From positions 1 to 64,000 of the forward strand of contig JAZKXO010000097.1 of NCBI GenBank assembly GCA_045611685.1: 64,000 bases of DNA. Reading direction: 5' to 3'. The position numbers and the translations under genes were made by a program. Shown in pieces: positions 15,909-23,682 of this stretch (its first letter is position 1; each line of letters starts with the position of its first letter). The notes below the pieces were generated by a model. It ran no database searches. It was not told the DNA's origin and worked only from the letters and a program-made list of their open reading frames with translations. Source of the stretch: SIG701 sp045611685 (GTDB taxonomy: Bacteria; Bacillota; Clostridia; Oscillospirales; CAG-272).

Positions 15909-17438
15909 TTGCGCGGGGTAAAACTGTTTTTTCTGAACGCCGTGATGCTTGCGGGCGTAAACATTCTCATACGGCTCGTCTCCGTCTCCTTCAACACGTA
16001 TGTCTCGGGAAAAGTGGGCGCCGAGGGGATGGGGCTTCTCACCCTCGTCATGAGCGTGTACGGTCTCTCCGTAACGCTCGCCACCTCAGGCGTGCATCTC
16101 GCCGCCGTTCGCCTCACTGCCGAAGCACTGGCAAAAGGAGAGAACAGCCGCACGATCATAAGGGGATGTATTCTGTACAGTCTTCTTTTCGGAAGCTTCA
16201 CCGCCGTTCTTCTCTTTACCCTCGCCGAGCCCCTCGGTACGCATCTGCTCGGCGACGTCCGCACGATCCCCTCACTTCGCGTGTTGGCGATAAGCCTCCC
16301 CGCCATCTCTCTTTCAACCGCCCTTGCAGGCTATTTCACCGGCGTGCGCCGCGTAGTGAAAAACGTGATCGTCTCCCTCTCGGAGCAGTTTGTGAAGATA
16401 TTTCTCACCTCTGCCCTTCTCCTCCTTATCGCGCCCGCGGGGATCGAATACGCGTGTCTTGCCGTCGTCGGCGGCTCTGCGATCGCCGAGGGAGCGTCCT
16501 TCGCCGCCTCGTTTTTACTGTATCTCACCGATAAAACAAGGCGTTGTGCACCCTCGGAAACCGGGGTTCTTGCATCCATCCGCCGCGTCTTTTCCGTCGG
16601 ATTCCCCGTGGCGGTAGGAAGTTACGCAAGACAGGGACTCCTTACGGCAGAGCACCTCGCCATTCCGTGGGGGCTGAGGCAAAGCGGTGCTACGGCATCG
16701 GCGGCGCTCGCCTCTTACGGCGTGCTTCACGGTATGGTTTTCCCGCTCGTACTCTTTCCGTCCGCCGTACTCGGCGCATTCTCGGGACTCCTCGTCCCGG
16801 AATTCACTCACGCCCACGAGCGGGGAGACACGGAGCGTATACAGTCGATGGCGACGAAGGTACTGCGCACTTCCCTTTTGTTTTCCTTGGGAGTCGCCGG
16901 GATCTTTCTCAGTTTTTCCTATGAGATCGGCTCTGCCATGTACCCCGGTACCAACGCGGGCGCACAGCTTACCAAAATCGCACCGCTTATTCCTATTATG
17001 TATCTTGATTCATCGGTGGACGCCATGCTTAAAGGACTCGGTCAGCAAGTCCATTCCATGAAGATCAATATCGTAGATTCAGCTTTGAGCCTTCTTCTTG
17101 TTTTCCTCCTTCTGCCCCGCTTTGGTATGGCGGGCTATATCGCCGTTTTGTACGTGTGTGAGCTGTTGAACGCTACCCTCAGCATCAGCCGTCTCCTTAG
17201 CATCACCGGCCTTCCCGTATCTATTCGCCGCTTTATCGCAAAGCCGATCGTGAGCATCATCCTTGCTACCGCCGCCGTACGTTTTCTTGCCGGTTACGGC
17301 ATCGTACCTCTGATCGGCACAGGGGAATCCGTAGCGCTGAGAATCGCCTTGGTTGCAGTCATCTACGCCGTACTCACCGTACTCACAGGTGCTGTCGGAC
17401 GGGACGACGCCCGTTTCGTAAAACGGATATTTCAGTGA
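15909..17438 (+). CDS. SpoVB/MurJ-like polysaccharide or lipid II flippase
   Basis: About 509 residues, nearly all hydrophobic, with 12-14 membrane helices of the MOP (MATE/MVF) superfamily. The start region (FFLNAVMLAGVNILIR) and conserved NTYVSGKVGAEGMGL stretch match SpoVB-type proteins of spore formers; general lipid II flipping is possible too. Ribosome site decides the start: AAAGGGGG at 15893-15900 lies eight bases before TTG 15909, while the ATG at 15879 lies upstream of it and has none. Lone gene transcribed away from the deaminase operon. Confidence 0.82.
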   Translation: MRGVKLFFLNAVMLAGVNILIRLVSVSFNTYVSGKVGAEGMGLLTLVMSVYGLSVTLATSGVHLAAVRLTAEALAKGENSRTIIRGCILYSLLFGSFTAVLLFTLAEPLGTHLLGDVRTIPSLRVLAISLPAISLSTALAGYFTGVRRVVKNVIVSLSEQFVKIFLTSALLLLIAPAGIEYACLAVVGGSAIAEGASFAASFLLYLTDKTRRCAPSETGVLASIRRVFSVGFPVAVGSYARQGLLTAEHLAIPWGLRQSGATASAALASYGVLHGMVFPLVLFPSAVLGAFSGLLVPEFTHAHERGDTERIQSMATKVLRTSLLFSLGVAGIFLSFSYEIGSAMYPGTNAGAQLTKIAPLIPIMYLDSSVDAMLKGLGQQVHSMKINIVDSALSLLLVFLLLPRFGMAGYIAVLYVCELLNATLSISRLLSITGLPVSIRRFIAKPIVSIILATAAVRFLAGYGIVPLIGTGESVALRIALVAVIYAVLTVLTGAVGRDDARFVKRIFQ

Positions 17439-17467
17439 TTACCCTGCCTCTTTTTTTCATTTTTCCA

Positions 17468-17495
17468 TTGTAATCGTCCGTTTTTGTGATATAAT
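17468..17495 (+). promoter_or_regulatory. Promoter of trxA
   Basis: TTGTAA (17468-17473), 16 bases, TATAAT (17490-17495). The start codon follows 33 bases later behind AAAAGGAGG. Confidence 0.6.
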
Positions 17496-17528
17496 AAACG
17501 TAGATATATCCGAAAAGGAGGAAAAAAC

Positions 17529-17837
17529 ATGTCGGTAATTACGGTAACGAAAGACAATTTTGAAAACGAGGTAATGAAGTCCGAAAAGCCGGTTCTGATT
17601 GATTTCTGGGCAAGCTGGTGCGGCCCCTGCCGTATGCTCTCCCCTACCGTGGATCAGATCGCCGAGGAGAGAGCGGATATCAAGGTATGCAAGGTAAACG
17701 TAGACGAGGAGAGTGAGCTCGCCTCAAAATTCGGCATTATGAGTATCCCCACGCTGTTCGTTATTAAAAACGGACAGGTCGTGAATCAGTCCATGGGTGT
17801 ACAGCCGAAATCCGCCATTCTTGCGATGCTGGATTAA
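17529..17837 (+). CDS. trxA: Thioredoxin
   Basis: A 102-residue canonical thioredoxin with the WCGPC active site (C31, C34) and the conserved cis-proline in SIPTLFV near residue 75. It is a cytosolic dithiol reductant. It has its own promoter, a perfect ribosome site and a terminator (17841-17868), so it is monocistronic. Thioredoxin reductase is not in the window. Confidence 0.96.
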   Translation: MSVITVTKDNFENEVMKSEKPVLIDFWASWCGPCRMLSPTVDQIAEERADIKVCKVNVDEESELASKFGIMSIPTLFVIKNGQVVNQSMGVQPKSAILAMLD

Positions 17838-17840
17838 CAG

Positions 17841-17868
17841 AAAAACGCATCCGAAAGGATGCGTTTTT
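17841..17868 (+). terminator. Terminator of trxA
   Basis: A 12-bp stem starting AAAAACGCATCC (17841-17852 with 17857-17868), a GAAA tetraloop, and a T-run. It lies 4 bases after the trxA stop. Confidence 0.9.
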
Positions 17869-17889
17869 TATTATTTATCCTATGATATC

Positions 17890-18183
17890 TTACTTCCCGT
17901 AGTAATCGTGCTTGCAGTTCGGGCATTTGGGGTAATCAAAATCGTGCACGGTGCCACAGGCGGGACACGTTTTCTGCGGGAGTTCTTCGCCATCTGCCTC
18001 TCCCTCATCCGCATAAAACTCAAGTTTACGGCAGTTAGGGCAAGCGTATATACTCACCTCGAGCGCGCCGGCAAGCAGATTCGGCAGATCCCCGAAAATC
18101 CATCCGGTTTTCCCGAGCTGCAGACGTTCCCTTGAAAAGAAGCGCATTTTTTCGCCGCAGCGAAGGCACGAAAAATCTCTCAT
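17890..18183 (-). CDS. Small zinc-ribbon hypothetical protein
   Basis: A 97-residue protein with four CxxC pairs: CLRCG near residue 6, CPNC near 48, CPACG near 73 and CPNC near 87. This is enough for two zinc ribbons. The middle part (QLGKTGWIFGDLPNL) is conserved-looking but I do not recognise a named family. The start at 18183 has GAGAGG 11 bases upstream; a longer frame to 18228 is less likely. It lies convergent to trxA. Possibly a nucleic-acid or metal-binding accessory protein; no function assigned. Confidence 0.65.
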   Translation of the reverse strand: MRDFSCLRCGEKMRFFSRERLQLGKTGWIFGDLPNLLAGALEVSIYACPNCRKLEFYADEGEADGEELPQKTCPACGTVHDFDYPKCPNCKHDYYGK

Positions 18184-18283
18184 CGTTCGGCCATCCTCTC
18201 GTTTGTATTCTTTTCTGCATTGTATCATAGGGAGCCCGATTTGTCAAGAAGCTGGAGAACGAATCCGTGGAAAGCCGCCCCTA

Positions 18284-18376
18284 ACCCGTGGGGGAATCCC
18301 TCTCGGCTGCGGCCTCGGTCAGGGTCGGCTCTGACTGCCACCGGCAGTCATTCACTCCCGACCCGTTCGATTCCCC
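18284..18376. repeat. tRNA-derived non-coding element next to tRNA-Glu
   Basis: A 93-base segment whose left end (18284-18298) is an exact 15-base copy of the 3' part of the neighbouring tRNA-Glu gene (18430-18444). Its right end (18365-18376, GTTCGATTCCCC) is an inverted copy of the T-arm. Between them is an 8-bp hairpin TGACTGCC-ACC-GGCAGTCA (18332-18350). The two ends form an inverted GGGGAATC/GATTCCCC pair. It may be a small tRNA-associated repeat or a rearranged tRNA fragment; it is not a functional tRNA. Confidence 0.5.
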
Positions 18377-18387
18377 TTCTTCTTATC

Positions 18388-18425
18388 AAAAGACAAAGCA
18401 CCCCTAACGGAGTGCTTTGTCTTTT
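18388..18425 (-). terminator. Terminator of tRNA-Glu
   Basis: A 14-bp perfect stem AAAAGACAAAGCAC / GTGCTTTGTCTTTT (18388-18401 with 18412-18425) that starts at the last base of the encoded CCA. It ends in CTTTTG on the minus strand. Confidence 0.7.
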
Positions 18426-18499
18426 GGTGACCCGTGGGGGAATCGAACCCCCGTCTTCGCCGTGAGAGGGCGACGTCTTAGCCGCTTGACTAACAGGCC
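18425..18499 (-). tRNA. tRNA-Glu (anticodon CTC)
   Basis: A 75-base gene including an encoded CCA end (18425-18427). It folds into a 7-bp acceptor stem with G-T pairs, an anticodon loop CTCTCAC between TCGCC and GGCGA giving anticodon CTC for GAG, and a T-arm GGGGG-TTCGATT-CCCCC. The promoter at 18520-18548 and the terminator at 18388-18425 fit a stand-alone tRNA gene. Confidence 0.93.
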
Positions 18500-18519
18500 G
18501 TCGAATCAACTGCCCGTAT

Positions 18520-18548
18520 AGTATACCACAACTCTGGCGCCTTGTCAA
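18520..18548 (-). promoter_or_regulatory. Promoter of tRNA-Glu
   Basis: On the minus strand TTGACA (18543-18548), 17 bases, TATACT (18520-18525), about 20 bases upstream of the mature tRNA 5' end. Near-consensus, as expected for a stable RNA gene. Confidence 0.8.
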
Positions 18549-18604
18549 CACCTTTTTACGGATTTTTCGTATTTTTTCTCTCACCCGGTGAGAGATGGGA
18601 ATGC

Positions 18605-19165
18605 TTAGTCCTCCATTACCGTTCCATCGGGATGAAACAGCGGCAACGGATTCAGATAAATGAGATCTTCTCTGCCCTGCGCGTCGCCCTCCGCGAGGAT
18701 CGCCATCTTGCCGACGATCACGCCCTCGGCGGCGAGGACAAGCTTTTCAAGCGCCGCGAGCGATTCGCCCGTGGAGATCACGTCGTCCACGATCAGGATG
18801 CGCTTGCCCTTCATCAGCTCGGCATCGGCGCCGTCAAGGTACAGTTTCTGCTCACCCTCGGTCGTGATCGAATTGACCGTAACCTCAAAAACGCTCGTCA
18901 TGTACAGCTTCGGCTTTTTTCGCGCGATAAAATATTTCTGATTGCCCGCAAGCCGCGCCATCTCATGCGCGAGCGGAATTCCCTTCGCCTCGGCAGTGAT
19001 GATGTAATCGTAGGCGGGCGCACGCGCAAGAAGCGCATCCGCCGCGGCGGTCGTCAGCTCCGGATCGCCAAAGATAACGAACGCACCGATGGAAAGATTC
19101 TCGTTCACCGGGCAGATCGGCAAAGCACGCTTCACGCCGGCGATAATCATTTCATACGTTTTCAT
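18605..19165 (-). CDS. Purine phosphoribosyltransferase, adenine PRTase family
   Basis: A 186-residue type I phosphoribosyltransferase. The PRPP-binding loop is ILIVDDVISTGES (about residues 123-135), and ITAEAKGIPLAHEMA (about 57-70) matches the substrate-binding region of the Apt/Xpt group. It would salvage a purine base (adenine or xanthine) with PRPP. Base specificity cannot be set by eye. It lies 69 bases after pheT on the same strand, with an intercistronic hairpin between them (19190-19212), so it may be read with pheST. Confidence 0.75.
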   Translation of the reverse strand: MKTYEMIIAGVKRALPICPVNENLSIGAFVIFGDPELTTAAADALLARAPAYDYIITAEAKGIPLAHEMARLAGNQKYFIARKKPKLYMTSVFEVTVNSITTEGEQKLYLDGADAELMKGKRILIVDDVISTGESLAALEKLVLAAEGVIVGKMAILAEGDAQGREDLIYLNPLPLFHPDGTVMED

Positions 19166-19189
19166 ACAAGGCTCCCTTTCCGATATACG

Positions 19190-19212
19190 CCCGGCGCAAA
19201 ATATGCGCCGGG
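19190..19212. other. Intercistronic hairpin between pheT and the PRTase gene
   Basis: A 9-bp perfect stem CCCGGCGCA / TGCGCCGGG with a 5-base loop. On the minus strand it lacks a T-run, so it looks more like an mRNA stabiliser or processing site than a full terminator. Confidence 0.5.
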
Positions 19213-19234
19213 ATTTTCATATGCACAATAAAAT

Positions 19235-21652
19235 TTAACTTCTGAGAACGGCACCGCACTGGGCTTCCAGTTTTTTGAGGATCTTCTTGACCGTGCTGTC
19301 CGCTTCCTCATCCGTCAGAGTGCGGTCAGCGGCACGGAGCATCATCGAGAACGATACGCTCTTTTTGCCCTCGCCGATCTGCGGTCCGCGATAGATATCA
19401 AACAGGCGCACCGATTCAACGAGCGCACCGCCGGCACGCTTCATACAGGATTCAAGAACGCCGACCGTCTGCTCCTCGTCGCATACGAAGGAGAAATCGC
19501 GCTCAAGAGCGGGGTACTTCGGCAGCTGCTTGTACTCGGGCATCACCTCGCGCGCTTCAAAGAGCGCCTCGAAATCGAGTTCAGCCACGGCGGTAACCGC
19601 ATCAATGTTGTAATTGGCAATCGTCAAAGGATGGATTTGGCCGAAGATACCGACCTGTTTTCCGTTCACCGTAACGACGGCACAACGACCGGGGTGGAAC
19701 GCATTCTCCGTGGTGCAGGGAGCGTATTCTGCGTTCTTCACGCGGAGTGCGGCGAGTACAGCCTCAACATATCCCTTAAGCGCAAAGAACGTACGGTCGG
19801 TCTTATCATCATTCTGATACGTACCAATGACGACACGGCGTGCCTCCTCAGGGAGCTCACCCTTGCCGCGCGGAATATAGACGTTGCCGATCTCAAAAAG
19901 GCTGACGTCGCGATTCTTGACAGCGGCGTTGTTTTCAAGCACCTTCAGCATCGACGGAATCGCGGTGGTACGCATGATGGAGGTATCCTCGCCGAGGGGG
20001 TTGGTGATAACGACGCTCTCGCGGCGGGGATCGTCTTCTGCCATACGGATCTTATCGTAGAACTTCGGGCTGATGAACGAGAACGTCTCCGCCTCGCACA
20101 TGCCAAGGCCTGTGAGCGTGTCGCGGATCGCAAGTTCGAACTGCTGACGTGCGGTGCGGCCGCCCTGCGTCGTTACGCCCATAAGCGGGGCGGATTCGAT
20201 CTTGGTATAGCCGTAAATTCGGAGCACCTCCTCAGAAACGTCGCTCATGCAGCGGACGTCGTCACGGAAGGTGGGAACGGTGAGTTTTTTGCCATCCACG
20301 CCGAAATGGAGCGAGGTGAGAATCTCTTTCATATACTCCTCGGTGAGGTGCACGCCGAGGAAGGCGTTGATGCGATCGGCATCGAGATCCATCACGTACG
20401 GCACGGACGGTGCGGGATACTCGTCGATCGTACCGTCGACGATCTCACCCGCGCCGAGAAGCTCAACGAGTTCGCACGCGCGGTCAAGTGCCGCCATCGT
20501 CTGTTCGCGGTCGAGCCCCTTTTCAAAGCGGGAGGAGCTTTCGGTACGCATGCCGAGCTTCTTTGCGGAAACGCGAACGCTTGGACCGTTGAACATCGCA
20601 CTTTCGAAGACAACCGTTTTCGTTCCGTCGGTAATCTCGCTGTTCTCGCCGCCCATGACGCCTGCCAGTGCGACCGGCTTTTTGGCATCGGCAATCACGA
20701 GCATGGTATCATCGAGCGTATGCGGCACGCTGTCAAGAGAAACAAACATCTCTCCCTCTTCGGCGCGGCGGACGACGATACGGCTGCCATCGAGGCAAGC
20801 GTAGTCAAACGCGTGCATCGGCTGACCGTACTCAAGCATTACGTAGTTCGTGATATCCACGATATTGGAGATCGGGCGCACGCCTGCGGCACGGAGCCGC
20901 ATACGGAGCCAAAGCGGGGAGGGCTCGATCTTCACGTTCTTTACGACGCGTGCACTGTAACGGTAGCAAAGTGACGGCTCACGGATCTCCACGTTCAGGT
21001 AGTTTTCAATCTTGTCGCCGTCGTTCTTCGGCGTCGGCTTCTTCGGCTGGAGTACAGTGAGGGCACGATCAAAGCTGACCGCGCTCTCACGCGCAAGACC
21101 GATTACAGAAAGACAGTCGGGACGGTTCGAGGTGATCTCAAACTCGACCACGTCATCACGGAGCATAAGCACGTCGCGGATGTCGGCACCGGGCTCGGCA
21201 TCGGCAAGGCCTACGTCATTCAGAATGAGAATACCGTCCTCGATCGCACCGGGCATATCGTGGAGCGTAAGCCCCAACTCCGCGATCGAGCAGAGCATAC
21301 CGTTCGATTCGACACCGCGGAGCTTGCCGGCCTTGATCGTAACACCGCCCGGCAGCTTCGCGGGTGCCTTGGCAACGGGCACGACCGCGCCCTCAAATAC
21401 GTTTTGCGCACCGGTTACGATCTGGATATCCGAGCCCGTACCGCAGTCAAGCATACAGATCTGCAGATGATCGGAGTTCTCGTGCTTTTTAATTGAGGTG
21501 ATCCGTCCGACTACTACGTTTTCGATATCTGCCGCTAAGGTTTCATAGCCCTCGACCTTCGAGCCGGTATCCGTCATACGGTCAGAGTAATCTTTAATAC
21601 TTATATCGCTGACGTCAGTGAAATCCGCCAGCCATTTCATAGAAAGTTTCAT
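19235..21652 (-). CDS. pheT: Phenylalanine-tRNA ligase beta subunit
   Basis: An 805-residue PheT, normal for the bacterial long form. The order is the N-terminal OB-fold tRNA-binding (EMAP-like) domain at about 40-150, the B3/B4 editing domain at about 210-390, the B5 domain near 410-480, the catalytic-like core at about 490-690, and the C-terminal anticodon-binding FDX-ACB domain at about 710-805. It forms the alpha2-beta2 enzyme with PheS, encoded 35 bases upstream. Expression should follow the T-box leader ahead of pheS. Confidence 0.95.
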   Translation of the reverse strand: MKLSMKWLADFTDVSDISIKDYSDRMTDTGSKVEGYETLAADIENVVVGRITSIKKHENSDHLQICMLDCGTGSDIQIVTGAQNVFEGAVVPVAKAPAKLPGGVTIKAGKLRGVESNGMLCSIAELGLTLHDMPGAIEDGILILNDVGLADAEPGADIRDVLMLRDDVVEFEITSNRPDCLSVIGLARESAVSFDRALTVLQPKKPTPKNDGDKIENYLNVEIREPSLCYRYSARVVKNVKIEPSPLWLRMRLRAAGVRPISNIVDITNYVMLEYGQPMHAFDYACLDGSRIVVRRAEEGEMFVSLDSVPHTLDDTMLVIADAKKPVALAGVMGGENSEITDGTKTVVFESAMFNGPSVRVSAKKLGMRTESSSRFEKGLDREQTMAALDRACELVELLGAGEIVDGTIDEYPAPSVPYVMDLDADRINAFLGVHLTEEYMKEILTSLHFGVDGKKLTVPTFRDDVRCMSDVSEEVLRIYGYTKIESAPLMGVTTQGGRTARQQFELAIRDTLTGLGMCEAETFSFISPKFYDKIRMAEDDPRRESVVITNPLGEDTSIMRTTAIPSMLKVLENNAAVKNRDVSLFEIGNVYIPRGKGELPEEARRVVIGTYQNDDKTDRTFFALKGYVEAVLAALRVKNAEYAPCTTENAFHPGRCAVVTVNGKQVGIFGQIHPLTIANYNIDAVTAVAELDFEALFEAREVMPEYKQLPKYPALERDFSFVCDEEQTVGVLESCMKRAGGALVESVRLFDIYRGPQIGEGKKSVSFSMMLRAADRTLTDEEADSTVKKILKKLEAQCGAVLRS

Positions 21653-21687
21653 TCTTTTATTTCTCCTGTACTGTAATCAAACCCGAA

Positions 21688-22701
21688 TCAGAACTGGGTG
21701 AGGAAGCGGACGTCGTTTTCGTAAAGGTGGCGCATATCGTCAATATGATATTTCAGCATCGCGATACGCTCGATACCCATACCGAATGCAAAGCCGCTGT
21801 ACTCTTCGGGGTCAATGCCGCCCATCGTCAAAACGTTAGGATGCACCATACCCGCGCCGAGGATCTCGATCCAGCCCTCGCCCTTACAGAGACGGCAGCC
21901 CTTGCCGCCGCAAGCAAAACAGGACACGTCGACCTCAGCGGACGGCTCGGTAAAGGGGAAATGATGCGGACGGAAGCGGACCTTCGTCTCGGCACCGAAC
22001 ATCGTCTGTGCAAACATTTCAAGCGCTCCCTTGAGGTTGCCCATCGTTACACCCTTGTCGATTACAAGTCCCTCCATCTGGTGGAAGAGGGGCGAGTGCG
22101 TTGCATCCACCGCATCGGAGCGGTACACACGGCCGGGCGATACGATACGGATCGGCGGCTTGCGCGTCTCCATCGTTCTCGCCTGCACGGACGAGGTCTG
22201 CGTACGGAGCAGGATATTCTCACTGATATAGAACGTATCCTGCGTGTCGCGTGCGGGATGATCCGGCGGGATGTTGAGCGCCTGGAAGTTGTAGTAATCG
22301 TACTCTACCTCGGGTCCCTCGACGATATCGAATCCCATGCCGATGAAGATCTCCTCCATCTCGCGCTGGATCTGTGCGATCGGATGCACATGGCCGACCA
22401 AAGCGGGCGTGCCCGGTACGGTTACGTCCAATTTTTCTTTCACCAGTCGTGCGTCAAGTTCGGCCGCTTTCTGCTCATCTGCGCGGGCAGTAAGCTCCGC
22501 CTCAATGGCCTCGCGGACTTCGTTTGCAATCTGTCCGACGACGGGGCGTTCCTCGGGGGTAAGCTGTCCCATGCCGCGAAGAACGGCGGTAAGCTCACCT
22601 TTCTTTCCGAGATAGCGAATACGGATCGCTTCGAGATCCGCATCCGTCGCTCTTATTTGAGACAGCGCCTCTTCACGAATTTTAAGTAACGTCTCTTTCA
22701 T
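21688..22701 (-). CDS. pheS: Phenylalanine-tRNA ligase alpha subunit
   Basis: A 337-residue class II synthetase subunit carrying the active site. An N-terminal coiled coil (1-85) for tRNA contact is followed by the catalytic domain with motif 2 FRPHHFPFTEPSAEVDVS (about 240-257) and motif 3 GFAFGMGIERIAMLKY near the C-terminus. The CFACGGKGCRLCKGEGW stretch is a common Cys-rich insert. It is preceded by a T-box leader with terminator and antiterminator, so starvation for phenylalanine or uncharged tRNA-Phe should induce the operon. Confidence 0.96.
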   Translation of the reverse strand: MKETLLKIREEALSQIRATDADLEAIRIRYLGKKGELTAVLRGMGQLTPEERPVVGQIANEVREAIEAELTARADEQKAAELDARLVKEKLDVTVPGTPALVGHVHPIAQIQREMEEIFIGMGFDIVEGPEVEYDYYNFQALNIPPDHPARDTQDTFYISENILLRTQTSSVQARTMETRKPPIRIVSPGRVYRSDAVDATHSPLFHQMEGLVIDKGVTMGNLKGALEMFAQTMFGAETKVRFRPHHFPFTEPSAEVDVSCFACGGKGCRLCKGEGWIEILGAGMVHPNVLTMGGIDPEEYSGFAFGMGIERIAMLKYHIDDMRHLYENDVRFLTQF

Positions 22702-22764
22702 TCTCTATATGCTCCTTTTTGATTTTCTACTCTATTTATCGGAATCCGAAATTCCGGATAAAAC

Positions 22765-23017
22765 AAAAAAACAGCCCCATCCCGATATACTCGGGACGGG
22801 GCGAAACAATCGCACCGCGGTACCACCCGCATTCCGGCAGAGAGCCAACACTCACGGGACCTGTAACGGGATCATCCGGGCAAAACTACTCAAACGTTCA
22901 TTTTGCCAACTCCGAAGCGAAATGCATTTTAACTATCGGCAGACGGCTTACAGCCAAGGCCGCCCTCTCTGAAACCGATAAACGCGAAAATGCCAAACTT
23001 CATCTCAGTCTTTGTAC
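22765..23017 (-). ncRNA. T-box riboswitch leader of pheST
   Basis: A leader of about 315 bases lies between the promoter at 23024-23052 and pheS. The hallmark T-box GGGTGGTACCGCGG is at 22815-22828 (minus strand). It is followed by a terminator hairpin (22774-22785 with 22791-22802) and a T-run. Upstream, a Stem I-like fold with AGAGAGG, a GGCTGTAAGCC apical hairpin (about 22948-22958) and GCATTTT/AAAATGC pairing is seen. A UUC at 22919-22921 is a candidate Phe specifier, but I did not fully fold the specifier loop. Uncharged tRNA-Phe should stabilise antitermination. This accounts for the 383-base gap without a gene. Confidence 0.9.
22774..22802 (-). terminator. T-box attenuator terminator
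   Basis: A 12-bp stem with one mismatch (22774-22785 with 22791-22802). It is followed on the minus strand by CTGTTTTTTTG. This is the off-state hairpin of the pheST leader. Confidence 0.85.
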
Positions 23018-23023
23018 GGTATT

Positions 23024-23052
23024 ATCATACCACATTTTAGAAAAAAGTGCAA
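23024..23052 (-). promoter_or_regulatory. Promoter of the pheST leader
   Basis: On the minus strand TTGCAC (23047-23052), 17 bases, TATGAT (23024-23029), just upstream of the T-box structure. Confidence 0.65.
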
Positions 23053-23084
23053 CAGAAACAGAAAATATTTCTTCGTTTATTTTG

Positions 23085-23612
23085 TCATTTCTTGAGGGAA
23101 TCCACCACGTACGTCTCGAATGCCCTCTCTGCCACATCCGTGTCAGGAGAAACGCAGAAGAACACGTATCTGCCGTGGCAGGCGAGAAACGCGTTCGTCA
23201 GCTTCTCGGATTCCGTCATATTGTAACCGGCATAAACGTCCGCCATCTCATCGCGGTACGTTATAAGGCGGGCGTGTGCGACTTCCGCATCGCTCGCACT
23301 CTCGCAGCGGAGAATGACGATCGCCTCAGCCAGAACAGCGGAGCTCATATACGCGGTCATTTCGTTATAGAGACCTCCGACGCCAAAAATGCCGTCTGCA
23401 ATCTCGTTGTCGATCTTCACAAGCGTACCGTCAAACGAAAGCTCGCCGACGAGGGCTTCTCCCATCGCCGCCGTATCGAGGGTGACGTCGTTCATATTGA
23501 TCTTCGACATGTCGAGCGGTGCCGTGGAAACGCACGCAGACATAAGGGAGGCGGACAAGATAAGCATCGCCGCCAAAAGTAAACTCCCGATTTGACCTTG
23601 TACGTTTCGCAT
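23085..23612 (-). CDS. DUF4358-like lipoprotein
   Basis: About 175 residues. It starts with a lipoprotein signal: positively charged N-end, hydrophobic stretch and a lipobox LMSAC near residue 27, so it is probably anchored to the outer face of the membrane. The mature part resembles DUF4358 (pattern GGLYNEMTAYMSSAVLAE and SEKLTNA). The ATG at 23612 follows AAAGGTG; a longer frame to 23675 is less likely. It lies 70 bases after the SGNH hydrolase gene on the same strand. DUF4358 and SGNH genes are frequent partners in Clostridia, perhaps in cell-surface acyl group metabolism. Confidence 0.65.
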   Translation of the reverse strand: MRNVQGQIGSLLLAAMLILSASLMSACVSTAPLDMSKINMNDVTLDTAAMGEALVGELSFDGTLVKIDNEIADGIFGVGGLYNEMTAYMSSAVLAEAIVILRCESASDAEVAHARLITYRDEMADVYAGYNMTESEKLTNAFLACHGRYVFFCVSPDTDVAERAFETYVVDSLKK

Positions 23613-23682
23613 ATCAGTAACACCTTTCAAAATCAATAACTTATATACCGTACGAACAGTATATGCAAAAATCAAACAATCA

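Noticed and set aside
18220..18465. Plus-strand ORF ending in a tRNA-encoded peptide tail
   Set aside because: Runs through the tRNA-derived element and into the tRNA-Glu gene; a well-known kind of false gene.
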